Below, one piece after another: positions 24,432 to 33,018 of a stretch of DNA of 64,000 nt (position 1 is its first letter; each line of letters begins with the position of its first letter). The notes under the pieces are model-generated. The model had not been told where the DNA came from. It saw only the letters and a list, made by a program, of their open reading frames with translations, and ran no database searches. The stretch is from UMGS1052 sp045580005 (GTDB lineage Bacteria; Bacillota; Clostridia; Oscillospirales; CAG-382): the NCBI GenBank assembly GCA_045580005.1, contig JAZNMZ010000012.1:11649-75648 (forward strand), given 5' to 3'. The translations under genes were made by a program, and so were the position numbers.

Positions 24432-25550
24432 TCAAAAATCGGCTTCAAATTTTTCAAAAATCTTTTGTGCGCGCAGCGCGTGCGACAAACTGTCTGCAAC
24501 CTTTTTATCATACTTTTTGACATCCGATATTTTTGAAAGTATCGGGAATGCCGTTTCTTTGCACATCTTCATAATCCCGTTGCCCTCTTGGTTTGCGGCA
24601 AGTAGCCTTGTATAGCGCACTCCGTCCGAAAGGTGCTTGCGCTCGGTTTTGCAAAGCGTGTAGATAAGTATTCTTCTCAGCTTTGCGTCGGTGATGTGCT
24701 TGCTCTTTGCCTTTTCAAAAAAGTCATCATAGCTTTTTGACATGACTGCACACTTTATGAGTCTGTGCAAAAAGCCTCTGTCGGTTTCTGCAATATCGCA
24801 GCCTGTATCAAGAAGAAACAGCTGTGTGCACAGGGCACTGTAGAATTTTTCGTAATCAAGCTTTTTAAAGCACGCATTCGCCACATCGTCAGGACAAAAT
24901 TTTTTGAGATTTTCCCTGCTCATATTTTCTCTCAGGTATGTTGCCGAGCAGTAGTCCCCGACAACTGTCTTCTCGTCGTGTCCTGCACCTACACGCAGAA
25001 CAGGCAATATTTTCATATCTGTTCCCAAAAAAAGAATTGCCTTGGTATACTCAATGCCGAGTATATTATTAGGTTTCCTCAAAAAGCACGCATATTTCTC
25101 GCCGTATTTTTCCTTTATATAAATATCTCTTGCCTGAGCGTAGCCGATAGTTTTATCGGCTTTTATTATTCTTTTTATTTGGTCTGAGGTGTCTTTGTGC
25201 AGGAGAATCTCTGCAAGAGAAAAGAACATTTTCTCATCGTCGTCCTCAGCGCCAAAGCAGACTGTGTCAACCGTCGGCACCTGCGAGAGTATCTTTATTG
25301 CAGAGCGTGCAAAAAGCTCTGCCCCTGCACATGAGAAAGGATAAGGATTTTCAAGCACAAGGTCGGCTCCGCCGGATATTGCCAAGCGTGCGCGCTCCGC
25401 GGGCGTGGCTTGCGCAGGTTCACCTCGCTGTACAAAGTCACCGCTCATCACGCATACAACAGGTGCGCCTGTGAGCTCCTTCGCTCTTTGGATCTGATAT
25501 TTATGCCCGTTGTGAAAGGGATTGTACTCACACACAATTCCGACAGCCAT
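24432..25550 (-). CDS. tmcAL: tRNA(Met) cytidine acetate ligase TmcAL
   Basis: Forms N4-acetylcytidine at the wobble base of elongator tRNA-Met from acetate and ATP. The 372 residues start with the nucleotidyltransferase segment MAVGIVCEYNPFHNGHKYQI, with the HxGH-type motif at 13-16; MSGDFVQRGEPAQ and DLVLENPYPFSCAGAELFA follow, typical of the YlbM family. GGAGGAAAT lies directly before the ATG. It is the last gene of the unit starting with the AraC regulator. Confidence 0.94.
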   Translation of the reverse strand: MAVGIVCEYNPFHNGHKYQIQRAKELTGAPVVCVMSGDFVQRGEPAQATPAERARLAISGGADLVLENPYPFSCAGAELFARSAIKILSQVPTVDTVCFGAEDDDEKMFFSLAEILLHKDTSDQIKRIIKADKTIGYAQARDIYIKEKYGEKYACFLRKPNNILGIEYTKAILFLGTDMKILPVLRVGAGHDEKTVVGDYCSATYLRENMSRENLKKFCPDDVANACFKKLDYEKFYSALCTQLFLLDTGCDIAETDRGFLHRLIKCAVMSKSYDDFFEKAKSKHITDAKLRRILIYTLCKTERKHLSDGVRYTRLLAANQEGNGIMKMCKETAFPILSKISDVKKYDKKVADSLSHALRAQKIFEKFEADF

Positions 25551-25565
25551 ATTTCCTCCGAATTT

Positions 25566-26216
25566 TTAGTAATATCTGTTAAAGAACTCGTCCTCGCCTA
25601 TATCGGCATAGTCTCTTGGCAGCTCCAGCCAACCGTCGGGGATCTCTTTTGTAAAGCTTGCGACATCCCGTTCCAGAGAGGATACAACCTCTCCGTCGCG
25701 CATTTCATAATCAAGGATGGCAAAAAGATTTCCGTTTTGATCAAGATAGAGCCTTGTGAAGCACTCTCCACCGTCGTAGGTCGGGCAGATGTATTCGTCG
25801 TAGTCAAGAGCTTTGCCCACATTTGTCGTGTCTCTGCCGCTGCCTTTATACTTTGCTCCCGAATAGTCAACAGCGTTTGTAAGTCCTGCTCCCACGCCCC
25901 TGTCTGCCTCAAAATACACCTTGTCAGCGTCGTTTATAAAATATGTTCTTCCCTCTTTGGTGAGAGTTCTTATATGAGAAAGGTCCATACTCAGAGTTGA
26001 GGATACTCCTGCCATAGTTCCGCCCTTTTGCGCAAGGGTGTTGTAATATACCTCGCCGCCATAGATAAACGAAACATCGAGAAAATATTCCTCAGACGCG
26101 AGCATTTCCATATATATTGCGCTCGCGGGTTCTCGGTCAACAGACGGTATTGTCACGCATGAGAAAAGTGAAAGCGAGAGGAGTAAAATAAATGAAAAAA
26201 TTATAGCTTTTTTCAT
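25566..26216 (-). CDS. Hypothetical lipoprotein
   Basis: A 216-residue predicted lipoprotein. The hydrophobic signal ends in the lipobox LFSC with the lipidated Cys at 20. The mature part is rich in beta-strand-like segments and Asp/Tyr; the pattern of SVDREPASAIYMEMLASEEY and GGECFTRLYLDQNGN recalls outer-surface folding or LppX-like proteins, but I cannot name a family. Its ATG overlaps the stop of the cca gene (ATGA), so it is translationally coupled with it. Function unknown. Confidence 0.75.
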   Translation of the reverse strand: MKKAIIFSFILLLSLSLFSCVTIPSVDREPASAIYMEMLASEEYFLDVSFIYGGEVYYNTLAQKGGTMAGVSSTLSMDLSHIRTLTKEGRTYFINDADKVYFEADRGVGAGLTNAVDYSGAKYKGSGRDTTNVGKALDYDEYICPTYDGGECFTRLYLDQNGNLFAILDYEMRDGEVVSSLERDVASFTKEIPDGWLELPRDYADIGEDEFFNRYY

Positions 26217-27388
26217 AACAGTTCCTTTTCTTTGATATTTTTTGCCGTCTTTTCAAGAGCTGTGCGGCTGTTTTCTATCTCACCGAGAAAGGTAAGGACA
26301 AATAGCTTTTCAAAAACCTCTCCTATCCTCTTGCCCCGAAATCCAATTTGCTCAAGCTCGTTGCCATCAATGTCAAGGTCTTTTATGCAACCGGGTCTTT
26401 TTTCGGCGTCAAAATCTATTTCAAACGCACTTAGAAATTCATAAAACAGCTCGCCGTATTTTAAAACATAAAGTGCTGTTTTTTCGTTTAAAAGCTCCTT
26501 TTGTGAAAAATCAAAGCTGTCGTATATTTCCTTGAGCCTTATGAGCCTTATTCTCTCAAGGTTTTTGAGCTTGAGTTTGTCTGCAAGCTCCTTCACACAG
26601 GCTATCGGGGTGTCCTTTGTAAGATAAAAAAGCCTCAGCGCAAAATCACGCGGCAGGCTGTCTATCCCTCCACATGGCATACATCTGCACAGTATATGCG
26701 AGAAGACCTCTTCATACTCGCGCAGAACTTCATAAGGTTTTTCGCACAGCAGTATTCCGTGAAGCTCATCGTTCTTGCGCTCACCCGACACATAACCGAG
26801 AAGATGCTTGTTTTTGAATATCGCTTTTTTGGTGTTTTCCTCAACACCAAATCCGAGCTTTGCGGAGAATCTGAGCGCACGGAGTATCCTCAGCGCGTCC
26901 TCGCAAAAGCGCTCGTCGGGATTGCCGACGCAGCGGATAAGCTTGTTATTTATATCCTCTCTCCCGCCAAACAGGTCGTACAGCCTGCCATCATAGGAAA
27001 TTGCCATTGCGTTGATGGTAAAATCCCGTCGGGAAAGGTCCTTTTCGATACTGTCTTCAAAAACTACATTCTTCGGGTGCCTATGGTCATAATATCCCCA
27101 CTCGCTCCGATAAGGGGTTATTTCAAGCTCAAATCCGTCTATTCTGACTCCTATGGTACCGCAGTTGCCGCCCTTATCATAGGCATAAAAGCCGCTGTCG
27201 GCGAGAATTTCTATTATTTTGGCACTCGGTGCGTTGGTCGTCAGGTCGGTATCGTGTGCCTGCCGTCCCATAAAATAATCTCTGACGCAGCCGCCAACAA
27301 GACATATTTCATAACCATGCGAGGAAATTGCGGCACAGATTGCTGCCGCCTCGTGCGGAAAGCAAAAGTTTATTTTTTCTTCTGTCAC
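26213..27388 (-). CDS. cca: CCA tRNA nucleotidyltransferase
   Basis: Class II enzyme that adds or repairs the 3' CCA of tRNAs. The head-domain motifs are present: LVGGCVRD near residue 30, the catalytic DTDLTT and RRDFTINAMA, followed by the neck region with EDALRILRALRFSAKL. I choose a GTG start at 27388 because AAGGAGG stands eight bases before it; this gives 391 residues. An upstream in-frame ATG at 27433 lies within the previous gene and has no ribosome site. Partner genes here are hypothetical or metabolic. Confidence 0.93.
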   Translation of the reverse strand: MTEEKINFCFPHEAAAICAAISSHGYEICLVGGCVRDYFMGRQAHDTDLTTNAPSAKIIEILADSGFYAYDKGGNCGTIGVRIDGFELEITPYRSEWGYYDHRHPKNVVFEDSIEKDLSRRDFTINAMAISYDGRLYDLFGGREDINNKLIRCVGNPDERFCEDALRILRALRFSAKLGFGVEENTKKAIFKNKHLLGYVSGERKNDELHGILLCEKPYEVLREYEEVFSHILCRCMPCGGIDSLPRDFALRLFYLTKDTPIACVKELADKLKLKNLERIRLIRLKEIYDSFDFSQKELLNEKTALYVLKYGELFYEFLSAFEIDFDAEKRPGCIKDLDIDGNELEQIGFRGKRIGEVFEKLFVLTFLGEIENSRTALEKTAKNIKEKELL

Positions 27389-27408
27389 GCTTATTTCCTC
27401 CTTTTTTG

Positions 27409-28041
27409 TTATTTCGTCAAAAGCGCAAGCCATTTATCGCAATATGACTTTATGTCAAATTCGTCAACAGAGCTTGTCGACTTTAAATAGAGCGGATGAT
27501 GCGGATGTCCTTTTTTGGAAATAGCGCCGCTTGTAAACCAGCGTGCCCCGTACTGCTCCGAGATGTGTATCATATCAAGTATACAGCTGTAAAGGTAATC
27601 TCTTTTTTCAACAATAGCGCCCCATGCCGCCCAGATATGAGGTGTGTGTGCGCAGTTTTGGAGTATGTATTCGAACGCTTTCATATTCTCGGTGTGGAGA
27701 GATCGGTTGAGTTCTTTTTCCATCTGGTCGGGATTTGTGGCACGCTGAGCGTAGATATTGAACATAATAAAACTGTCGTAGCCGTTGTAGCTTGCTATTC
27801 TCTGCACCGATTTGAGAGTGTTGTCAAGGTCATCGGGTGCTGCGGTCGACGGGTTTATCCCTATACAGATAAGAGGCTTTTCTCCCCTTGTGCCGAGAAT
27901 ATACCTATACTCGCCATACACGGGCGGAACATACAGCCACTTATTTATATCGTATCCGCTTTGCTCTGTGAGCGCGTCAGAAAGAGCGTCATCAAAGCTT
28001 ACAATCTCAAGCTGAGAAGTCGGAACCTCCGGAATATGCAT
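27409..28041 (-). CDS. DUF1643 domain-containing protein
   Basis: A 210-residue cytoplasmic protein of the DUF1643 family, whose function is not known. Diagnostic parts are GINPSTAAPDDLDNTLKSV, MFNIYAQRAT and the later HIWAAWGA. Homologues occur in scattered bacteria and phages. GGAGGAG precedes the ATG at 28041. Here it is embedded between hisK and cca with an 18-base gap upstream. Confidence 0.85.
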   Translation of the reverse strand: MHIPEVPTSQLEIVSFDDALSDALTEQSGYDINKWLYVPPVYGEYRYILGTRGEKPLICIGINPSTAAPDDLDNTLKSVQRIASYNGYDSFIMFNIYAQRATNPDQMEKELNRSLHTENMKAFEYILQNCAHTPHIWAAWGAIVEKRDYLYSCILDMIHISEQYGARWFTSGAISKKGHPHHPLYLKSTSSVDEFDIKSYCDKWLALLTK

Positions 28042-28059
28042 TGTAGCTCCTCCTCAAAA

Positions 28060-28878
28060 TTATAATTTTACGCCGCAGGGCTTTCTTTTTTTGTAATAAT
28101 AATACTCTGTAAATCCTGCGCTCCTCAGAATTTCCGCAGCCTTGTCAAAGCCACATCCTATATAGTCGGGAGTGTGACTGTCAGAGCCGATTGTCACAAG
28201 TCTGCCGCCCATGTCGTAATACTTTTTGAGGTGTTTGTCAAACGGGAGGGTTCTGCCCCATGTTGAGTTGAGTCCCGAGATATTAAGCTCGAGAGCCTTT
28301 TCCCTTTTTGTGAGGCTATAGAACATCTCCTCATAGTCACTGTCATACTGCGACTCATCAAACTTTATTCGATATTTTCCCTCGATATAGCGCATAGGGC
28401 AATTAATGTGTGCAAAGCTGTCAAAGTCGGCATTTTTCACTTCATCTTTTACTTTAATTACAAAGCTGTCAAAGAATGCTTTGAGATCTTCCTGCGAATA
28501 TCGTGAGAAATCGGTGCCAGAAAAGTATTCAAAAACCTTTTTTCCGTCTTCCGTCACAAAATCCGCAATATGATATGAGCACAATACAAAATCAAAGTCA
28601 AAAAGACCAATAGTCTGTTTTGCTTTATCATAATCGTAGTAAGGCTCTCCAAGCTCCATCCCGAGCAAGATCTCGAGTCTGTCGCCGAATTTTTCACGCA
28701 CGCGAACAACACCCTGTGCAGAGGCATAGATGTTGTCTGTGCTTCCGGGGATTTCGATATGGTCGGTAATTGCAACCCCTCTGATACCTCTTGCTATTGC
28801 GGTTTCGCAAAGAAGCTCTGCCGTCATTTTACTGTCGGGGGACGCGTTTGTATGTGAATGTGAGTCATATATTTCCAT
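28060..28878 (-). CDS. hisK: PHP-family histidinol-phosphatase-like hydrolase
   Basis: A 272-residue PHP phosphoesterase like HisJ/HisK, which removes phosphate from histidinol phosphate. The PHP metal motifs are visible: DSHSHTNASPD at 4-14, AITDHIE near 37, the Glu in MELGEP, FAHINCP and GSDSHTPD near the end. No histidine biosynthesis gene lies nearby, so another phosphate ester is possible. GAGGG precedes the ATG; it starts 12 bases after the AraC-type regulator. Confidence 0.85.
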   Translation of the reverse strand: MEIYDSHSHTNASPDSKMTAELLCETAIARGIRGVAITDHIEIPGSTDNIYASAQGVVRVREKFGDRLEILLGMELGEPYYDYDKAKQTIGLFDFDFVLCSYHIADFVTEDGKKVFEYFSGTDFSRYSQEDLKAFFDSFVIKVKDEVKNADFDSFAHINCPMRYIEGKYRIKFDESQYDSDYEEMFYSLTKREKALELNISGLNSTWGRTLPFDKHLKKYYDMGGRLVTIGSDSHTPDYIGCGFDKAAEILRSAGFTEYYYYKKRKPCGVKL

Positions 28879-28890
28879 TTTATCCCTCTG

Positions 28891-29760
28891 TCATTTCTTT
28901 TTCCTTGAGTTTTTTTGCTGCGACTTTTCATTTAGCTTATCCTTGCGGTAGTCACCGGGAGTCTTTCCGAATGCTCGCTTGAACTCACGCAGAAAGTTTG
29001 AAAGTGAGTTGAATCCGCAGGCAAAGCATATCTCGGTAACTGACAGCTTGCTTGATTTTAGCAGCTTTTTGGAATACGAGAGCTTGAGTTCGGACAGATA
29101 CTGCTTGTAGGTTTTGCCGATCCTTTGATGAAAAAGATTTGAAAAATACGATGAATTGAGATTTGCGACCCCTGCCACCATCTCCATTGTAGGATTTTCC
29201 CTAAAATGGCCGTGCATATAAAGAATTGCCTTTTGTATATTCGAGTCGCCCTCATCGTGTGCTGCTTCAATCTCGCCGTCATACTTACGCATTATCATAA
29301 TAAAGATGCACTCGAGAAGTGAATGAATGTATGTATTGGAGTACTTCTTGCCACCCTCAAACTCCTTTACCGTCTGCGAGAGAAGAAAGCTTGTGCTCTC
29401 AAACTCCTCGGGCGAAAGGCTGAGAATAATATTCTCGTTAATGCTGAGAATACTTTTTACAAACTCATCGCTGATAATATTCTCGGTGAACATAAGGTTA
29501 TAGGCAACAGTCGGCTCAAGCACCTCTATCTCGTGGAAATCTGTGGGGTTCAGCAAATATATATCGCCCCTGCCCAGCTCATAAACCTCACCGTTTAAGG
29601 TCTGGCGTATTCTTCCCTCGAGTATGAGCTCAATTTCAAAGCAGTCGTGCCAGTGCAGAGGATAGCTCTTGAGCTTTTTTCTCCTGATGAGAAGATCCTC
29701 GCGGCTGTGCTTCATATCGCGCACGGTAAACCTTGTGCATTCAAAATCTGTGTATGGCAT
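28891..29760 (-). CDS. AraC-family transcriptional regulator with cupin sensor domain
   Basis: A 289-residue regulator. The N-terminal cupin domain (about 20-150) contains LHWHDCFEIELILEGRI, typical of sugar-sensing AraC proteins; the C-terminal double helix-turn-helix includes YFSNLFHQRIGKTYKQYL and the conserved FACGFNSLSNFLREFKRAFG then TPGDYR. The C-terminus ends in a Lys/Arg-rich tail. Likely targets are carbohydrate genes or the divergent transaldolase, by inference. It has a perfect-spaced consensus promoter. Confidence 0.92.
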   Translation of the reverse strand: MPYTDFECTRFTVRDMKHSREDLLIRRKKLKSYPLHWHDCFEIELILEGRIRQTLNGEVYELGRGDIYLLNPTDFHEIEVLEPTVAYNLMFTENIISDEFVKSILSINENIILSLSPEEFESTSFLLSQTVKEFEGGKKYSNTYIHSLLECIFIMIMRKYDGEIEAAHDEGDSNIQKAILYMHGHFRENPTMEMVAGVANLNSSYFSNLFHQRIGKTYKQYLSELKLSYSKKLLKSSKLSVTEICFACGFNSLSNFLREFKRAFGKTPGDYRKDKLNEKSQQKNSRKKK

Positions 29761-29813
29761 ATTCTGTCCCCAAAACTATCAAAATTATTGATTGATTTTT
29801 ATCTGACAGAATA

Positions 29814-29842
29814 ATTATAGATTATTTTTCTTTTTTTGTCAA
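29814..29842 (-). promoter_or_regulatory. Consensus promoter of the AraC-type regulator operon
   Basis: Minus strand TTGACA (29837-29842), 17-base spacer, TATAAT (29814-29819), an exact sigma-A consensus. Confidence 0.85.
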
Positions 29843-29907
29843 CAAAAAAACAAAATTACGCAACACATACACAAATTTTTCGATAGCAGTATATTAAACG
29901 ATAGGTT

Positions 29908-29913
29908 TATAAT
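29908..29913 (+). promoter_or_regulatory. Candidate -10 box of the transaldolase gene
   Basis: TATAAT lies 32 bases before the transaldolase start. The matching -35 region is poor, which could mean activator dependence; the divergent AraC-type regulator is a candidate. Confidence 0.45.
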
Positions 29914-29945
29914 TAGCTTGTAAGAAAACAAGAGGAGGAAATGTT

Positions 29946-30593
29946 ATGAAAATATTTATTGATACAGCCAATGTTGAAGAAATAAGAGCTGCAGCGCGTA
30001 TGGGCGTTATCTGCGGAGTTACGACAAATCCGTCGCTTATCGCAAAAGAGGGCCGCGACTTTGTTGAGGTTATAAAGGAAATTACAACTATTGTAAACGG
30101 TCCGATAAGCGCTGAGGTAATAAGCCTTGATGCAGAGGGCATGGTAAGAGAGGCTCACGAGCTTGTTGAAAAAATCAACTGCAAAAACCTTGTTATTAAA
30201 ATTCCCATGACTCCCGAGGGGCTTGCCGCAGTAAGAGTTCTTTCCTCCGAGGGAATACACACAAATGTCACTCTCATATTTTCTGCCGCTCAGGCACTTC
30301 TTGCCTCAAGGGCCGGTGCGACATTTGTTTCGCCGTTTGTAGGCAGACTTGACGACATCGGTGACACAGGTATAAGCCTTATCGAAGAAATCTCAGAGAT
30401 ATTTGCTATACACGAAATAAAAACAGAAATTATTGCCGCAAGTATCCGCAATCCCATCCACGCAATCGATGCAGCAAAGGCAGGCGCCGACATTGCAACA
30501 ATCCCATACAAGGTTATCATGCAGATGACAGGTCATCCTCTCACAGATCTTGGTATCAAAAAGTTTTTGCAGGACTGGGAGGGCGTAAAATAA
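29946..30593 (+). CDS. Transaldolase / fructose-6-phosphate aldolase (TalC/Fsa family)
   Basis: A 215-residue TIM-barrel aldolase of the short transaldolase group (TalC, MipB, FsaA). FIDTANVEEIRAA opens the barrel; the Schiff-base Lys is K85 in VIKIPMT, and GVTTNPSLIAKEG, TNVTLIFSAAQA and SPFVGRLDD are family motifs. Members act either as true transaldolases in the pentose phosphate pathway or as F6P aldolases; sequence alone does not settle this. GGAGG precedes the ATG. Confidence 0.93.
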   Translation: MKIFIDTANVEEIRAAARMGVICGVTTNPSLIAKEGRDFVEVIKEITTIVNGPISAEVISLDAEGMVREAHELVEKINCKNLVIKIPMTPEGLAAVRVLSSEGIHTNVTLIFSAAQALLASRAGATFVSPFVGRLDDIGDTGISLIEEISEIFAIHEIKTEIIAASIRNPIHAIDAAKAGADIATIPYKVIMQMTGHPLTDLGIKKFLQDWEGVK

Positions 30594-30603
30594 AACACGC
30601 CTC

Positions 30604-30632
30604 TTGAAATATTTTCGTTTTTGCTGTAAAAT
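30604..30632 (+). promoter_or_regulatory. Promoter upstream of the 30702 methyltransferase
   Basis: TTGAAA (30604-30609), 17-base spacer, TAAAAT (30627-30632). It lies before, not after, the terminator at 30650-30686, so transcripts from it meet that hairpin first. Confidence 0.6.
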
Positions 30633-30649
30633 ATAAACGAAGTTTTTCG

Positions 30650-30686
30650 GTCTGCCGACAGATTTCCTGTCGGCAGACATTTTTTT
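30650..30686 (+). terminator. Strong intrinsic terminator between transaldolase and methyltransferase
   Basis: GTCTGCCGACAG and CTGTCGGCAGAC form a perfect 12-pair stem with an ATTTC loop, followed by A and seven T. It may end the transaldolase message and attenuate the downstream gene. Confidence 0.92.
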
Positions 30687-30701
30687 GAAAAGAGAGTTTT
30701 T

Positions 30702-31616
30702 ATGAGTAATATAGCAAAAATCGGCATGAGTCAGACCGAAATCCGACACTGCAACAGTAAAATAATGGAGCTTATGAGCCTTTATCTCAATATGCTTCCA
30801 GACGCACTGAGTCCCGATATTATAAAAGAGCTGTCGAAAAGCTGTAATATTCCGACGAGCCTTGCCTATGCACAGGCTTTTGCCGCAGTATGCGAGCTTG
30901 ATGTCGACCGACACGACAAGGGCATATTTCATAACTATATCGTGCATATGTTCCGAGAACTTGACGCGAGCGAATTTGAAAACGACCCATACTACAGGAA
31001 TATAAGAATTCCAAACGGCAAAACAGGCTTCTGGGAGCTGAAAACAAAAATTATCAAGCCCTGCGAAGCGTTTGTCTGCGGAGATATCAGAGTATTTGCT
31101 GATGGGCGTATGGTGCCGCAGATAGGCTTTTTTATGAAAGAATTTTCTTACCCTGCCATCCTTGAGCACGGTCGCGAATGGATGACTCTCATGCCAAATG
31201 AAACGGTAACGGTTCTGCCTGTCGCCAGGAAAGCGCACGGCAAGGTTTTGACCTATGGGTGTGGTCTTGGGTACTTCGCTTATCTTGCGTCAAATAACGC
31301 AGATGTAGACTCTGTGACGGTGGTTGAGCTGAGCGAGTCTGCAGCAGAGCTCTTCCGCACGCACATACTCCCTCAGTTTCCGAATAAGGAAAAGGTGAAT
31401 GTAGTGCTCTGCGATGCGTTTGAATATGCCGAGAAGTATTTTGCAAAAGAAAAATACGACTTTGTCTTTGCAGACATCTGGCACGATGTGACAGATGGCA
31501 AGGATATGATGCTAAAACTGAAAGAGTACGAAAAGAAAAGTCCCGATACCGAGTATTTCTACTGGATCGAGGACACAATAAACTGCTATCTTGACAAAAA
31601 ATTATGGGAGCTGTAA
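30702..31616 (+). CDS. SAM-dependent methyltransferase-like protein (spermidine synthase-like fold)
   Basis: A 304-residue protein with a Rossmann methyltransferase domain in the second half. VLTYGCGLGYFAYLAS (about 187-202) is motif I, VTVVELS follows with the acidic residue for the ribose, and FVFADIWHDVTDG resembles spermidine-synthase-like proteins. The N-terminal half (1-~150) is helical and unfamiliar. No substrate can be named. GAGAG precedes the ATG. The leader holds a strong terminator hairpin. Confidence 0.75.
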   Translation: MSNIAKIGMSQTEIRHCNSKIMELMSLYLNMLPDALSPDIIKELSKSCNIPTSLAYAQAFAAVCELDVDRHDKGIFHNYIVHMFRELDASEFENDPYYRNIRIPNGKTGFWELKTKIIKPCEAFVCGDIRVFADGRMVPQIGFFMKEFSYPAILEHGREWMTLMPNETVTVLPVARKAHGKVLTYGCGLGYFAYLASNNADVDSVTVVELSESAAELFRTHILPQFPNKEKVNVVLCDAFEYAEKYFAKEKYDFVFADIWHDVTDGKDMMLKLKEYEKKSPDTEYFYWIEDTINCYLDKKLWEL

Positions 31617-31631
31617 AGCTCCCTTTTTTGC

Positions 31632-32426
31632 TCAGAACAATAATTTTTCTATCGCCTTGCCGACTCCGCCGTCAAGCTCGCTTGCCGTCACAAATGTGCA
31701 CATTTTCTTTATGCTGTCGGCGGCATTGTCTGTTGCAACCGAAATTGCCGCGTAAGAGAGCATCTCTGTATCGTTGATACTGTCGCCCATAGCAATGCTG
31801 CGCTCGCGCGGAATGCCGACATAGTCGAGCACCCTCTTTATTCCGGTTGCTTTGGTACAGCCGTGCATTGCCGCCTCGCCGAAATGCTCCCTGCAATAAA
31901 GGTGAAGTCTTGAGTTAATCAAATCGTAGTACTCGCCCTCAAGCTCTCTGTCTATTGTAATCTTGGAAACAAAATCGTCGCCGAGCTTCTCGCAAAACTC
32001 GTCTGTCGAGCTTATATGTGTCCAGACAGGAGAAAGGTCGACTTTAGGGTCATAGGCAATTCTTGTCTTTATTCCCTGAAAGCGGCAGGGTTTTTTGTTC
32101 TCCAGAATAAAAGAAAGAATTTCTTCAAGGATTTCCTTTGATATCGGGCAGTTGAAGATAGTCCTGTCCCCTACAATAATGTTTGAGCCGTTGCCCGTTA
32201 TCATTCCGTCAAAGGTAACATCCTCAAAGAGTGCCGGCGGCAAAAATGCATAGCCGCGTCCCGTGTTTATAAAAACCTTGTGCCCTGCGGCGCGTGCTTT
32301 GTTTATCATTTGAATATTGTATTCCGGGATTGTCTCGCGTTCTTTTTCGACAGGTCTGCCGTGCTTCATCAGTGTTCCGTCGATATCAAGGAAGATCGCG
32401 TGGGGTTTTGCTTTATCGGTAATCAT
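31632..32426 (-). CDS. HAD-superfamily (Cof-type) hydrolase
   Basis: A 264-residue HAD phosphatase of the Cof/YbiV group with a C2 cap. FLDIDGTLM (12-20) carries the nucleophile and acid/base Asp, INTGRG is motif II, KATGIKRVLDYVG the Lys motif III region and MGDSINDTEML motif IV. Such enzymes act on sugar phosphates, FMN or similar compounds. It follows the split chromate transporter genes by ten bases and is probably co-transcribed. Confidence 0.92.
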   Translation of the reverse strand: MITDKAKPHAIFLDIDGTLMKHGRPVEKERETIPEYNIQMINKARAAGHKVFINTGRGYAFLPPALFEDVTFDGMITGNGSNIIVGDRTIFNCPISKEILEEILSFILENKKPCRFQGIKTRIAYDPKVDLSPVWTHISSTDEFCEKLGDDFVSKITIDRELEGEYYDLINSRLHLYCREHFGEAAMHGCTKATGIKRVLDYVGIPRERSIAMGDSINDTEMLSYAAISVATDNAADSIKKMCTFVTASELDGGVGKAIEKLLF

Positions 32427-32436
32427 TTTGTTTTCC

Positions 32437-33018
32437 TCAGAGTTTAAATATTATGCCAAGTATAGCACCTATAGCCACGAACCATATCGGGTGGAGCTTG
32501 TTGAATTTTGCATATACGGCAGTAAGCAAAACGAATATCACCGCGGCAACATAGTTTAACGACAAAAACTCACCGTTCTGCCCAAGATGTGCCACAGCTG
32601 CCACGAATACGCTTGTCATAGCTCCTGTAATAAGTCCGGAGACCGCAGGTCTTATACCGTAAAAGGCATTTTGAACATATATATTTGTCTTGAATTTTTC
32701 TAAAAAGCGGTAGATAACACAGATAACTATTATCGCAGGCACAATAATTCCAAGCGTTGCAATAGCTCCGCCGAGTATTCCCTGGCAGATACCTCCCTGT
32801 TCGGCTCCTGCCCTATAGCCTGCGTAGGTTGCCATATTGACGCCGATAGGTCCGGGGGTAGACTCTGCAACAGCTATCATATCCGACAGCTGCTCAACTG
32901 TGAACCATGGGTACTTCTGCGCTATCGCCTTTAAAAATGGAATTGTAGCAAGGCCGCCTCCCACAGAGAAAAGTCCCACCTTGAAAAATTCATAAAAAAG
33001 TGCAAGAAAGGTGCTCAT
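32437..33018 (-). CDS. Chromate transporter, short-chain subunit
   Basis: A 193-residue CHR-family membrane protein with about six helices. The family motif FKVGLFSVGGGLATIPFL is at the N-terminus and STPGPIGVNMATYAGYRAG follows. Short CHR proteins work as pairs; its ATG overlaps the stop of the upstream paralogue by four bases. In Clostridia the true substrate may be another oxyanion. Confidence 0.92.
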   Translation of the reverse strand: MSTFLALFYEFFKVGLFSVGGGLATIPFLKAIAQKYPWFTVEQLSDMIAVAESTPGPIGVNMATYAGYRAGAEQGGICQGILGGAIATLGIIVPAIIVICVIYRFLEKFKTNIYVQNAFYGIRPAVSGLITGAMTSVFVAAVAHLGQNGEFLSLNYVAAVIFVLLTAVYAKFNKLHPIWFVAIGAILGIIFKL

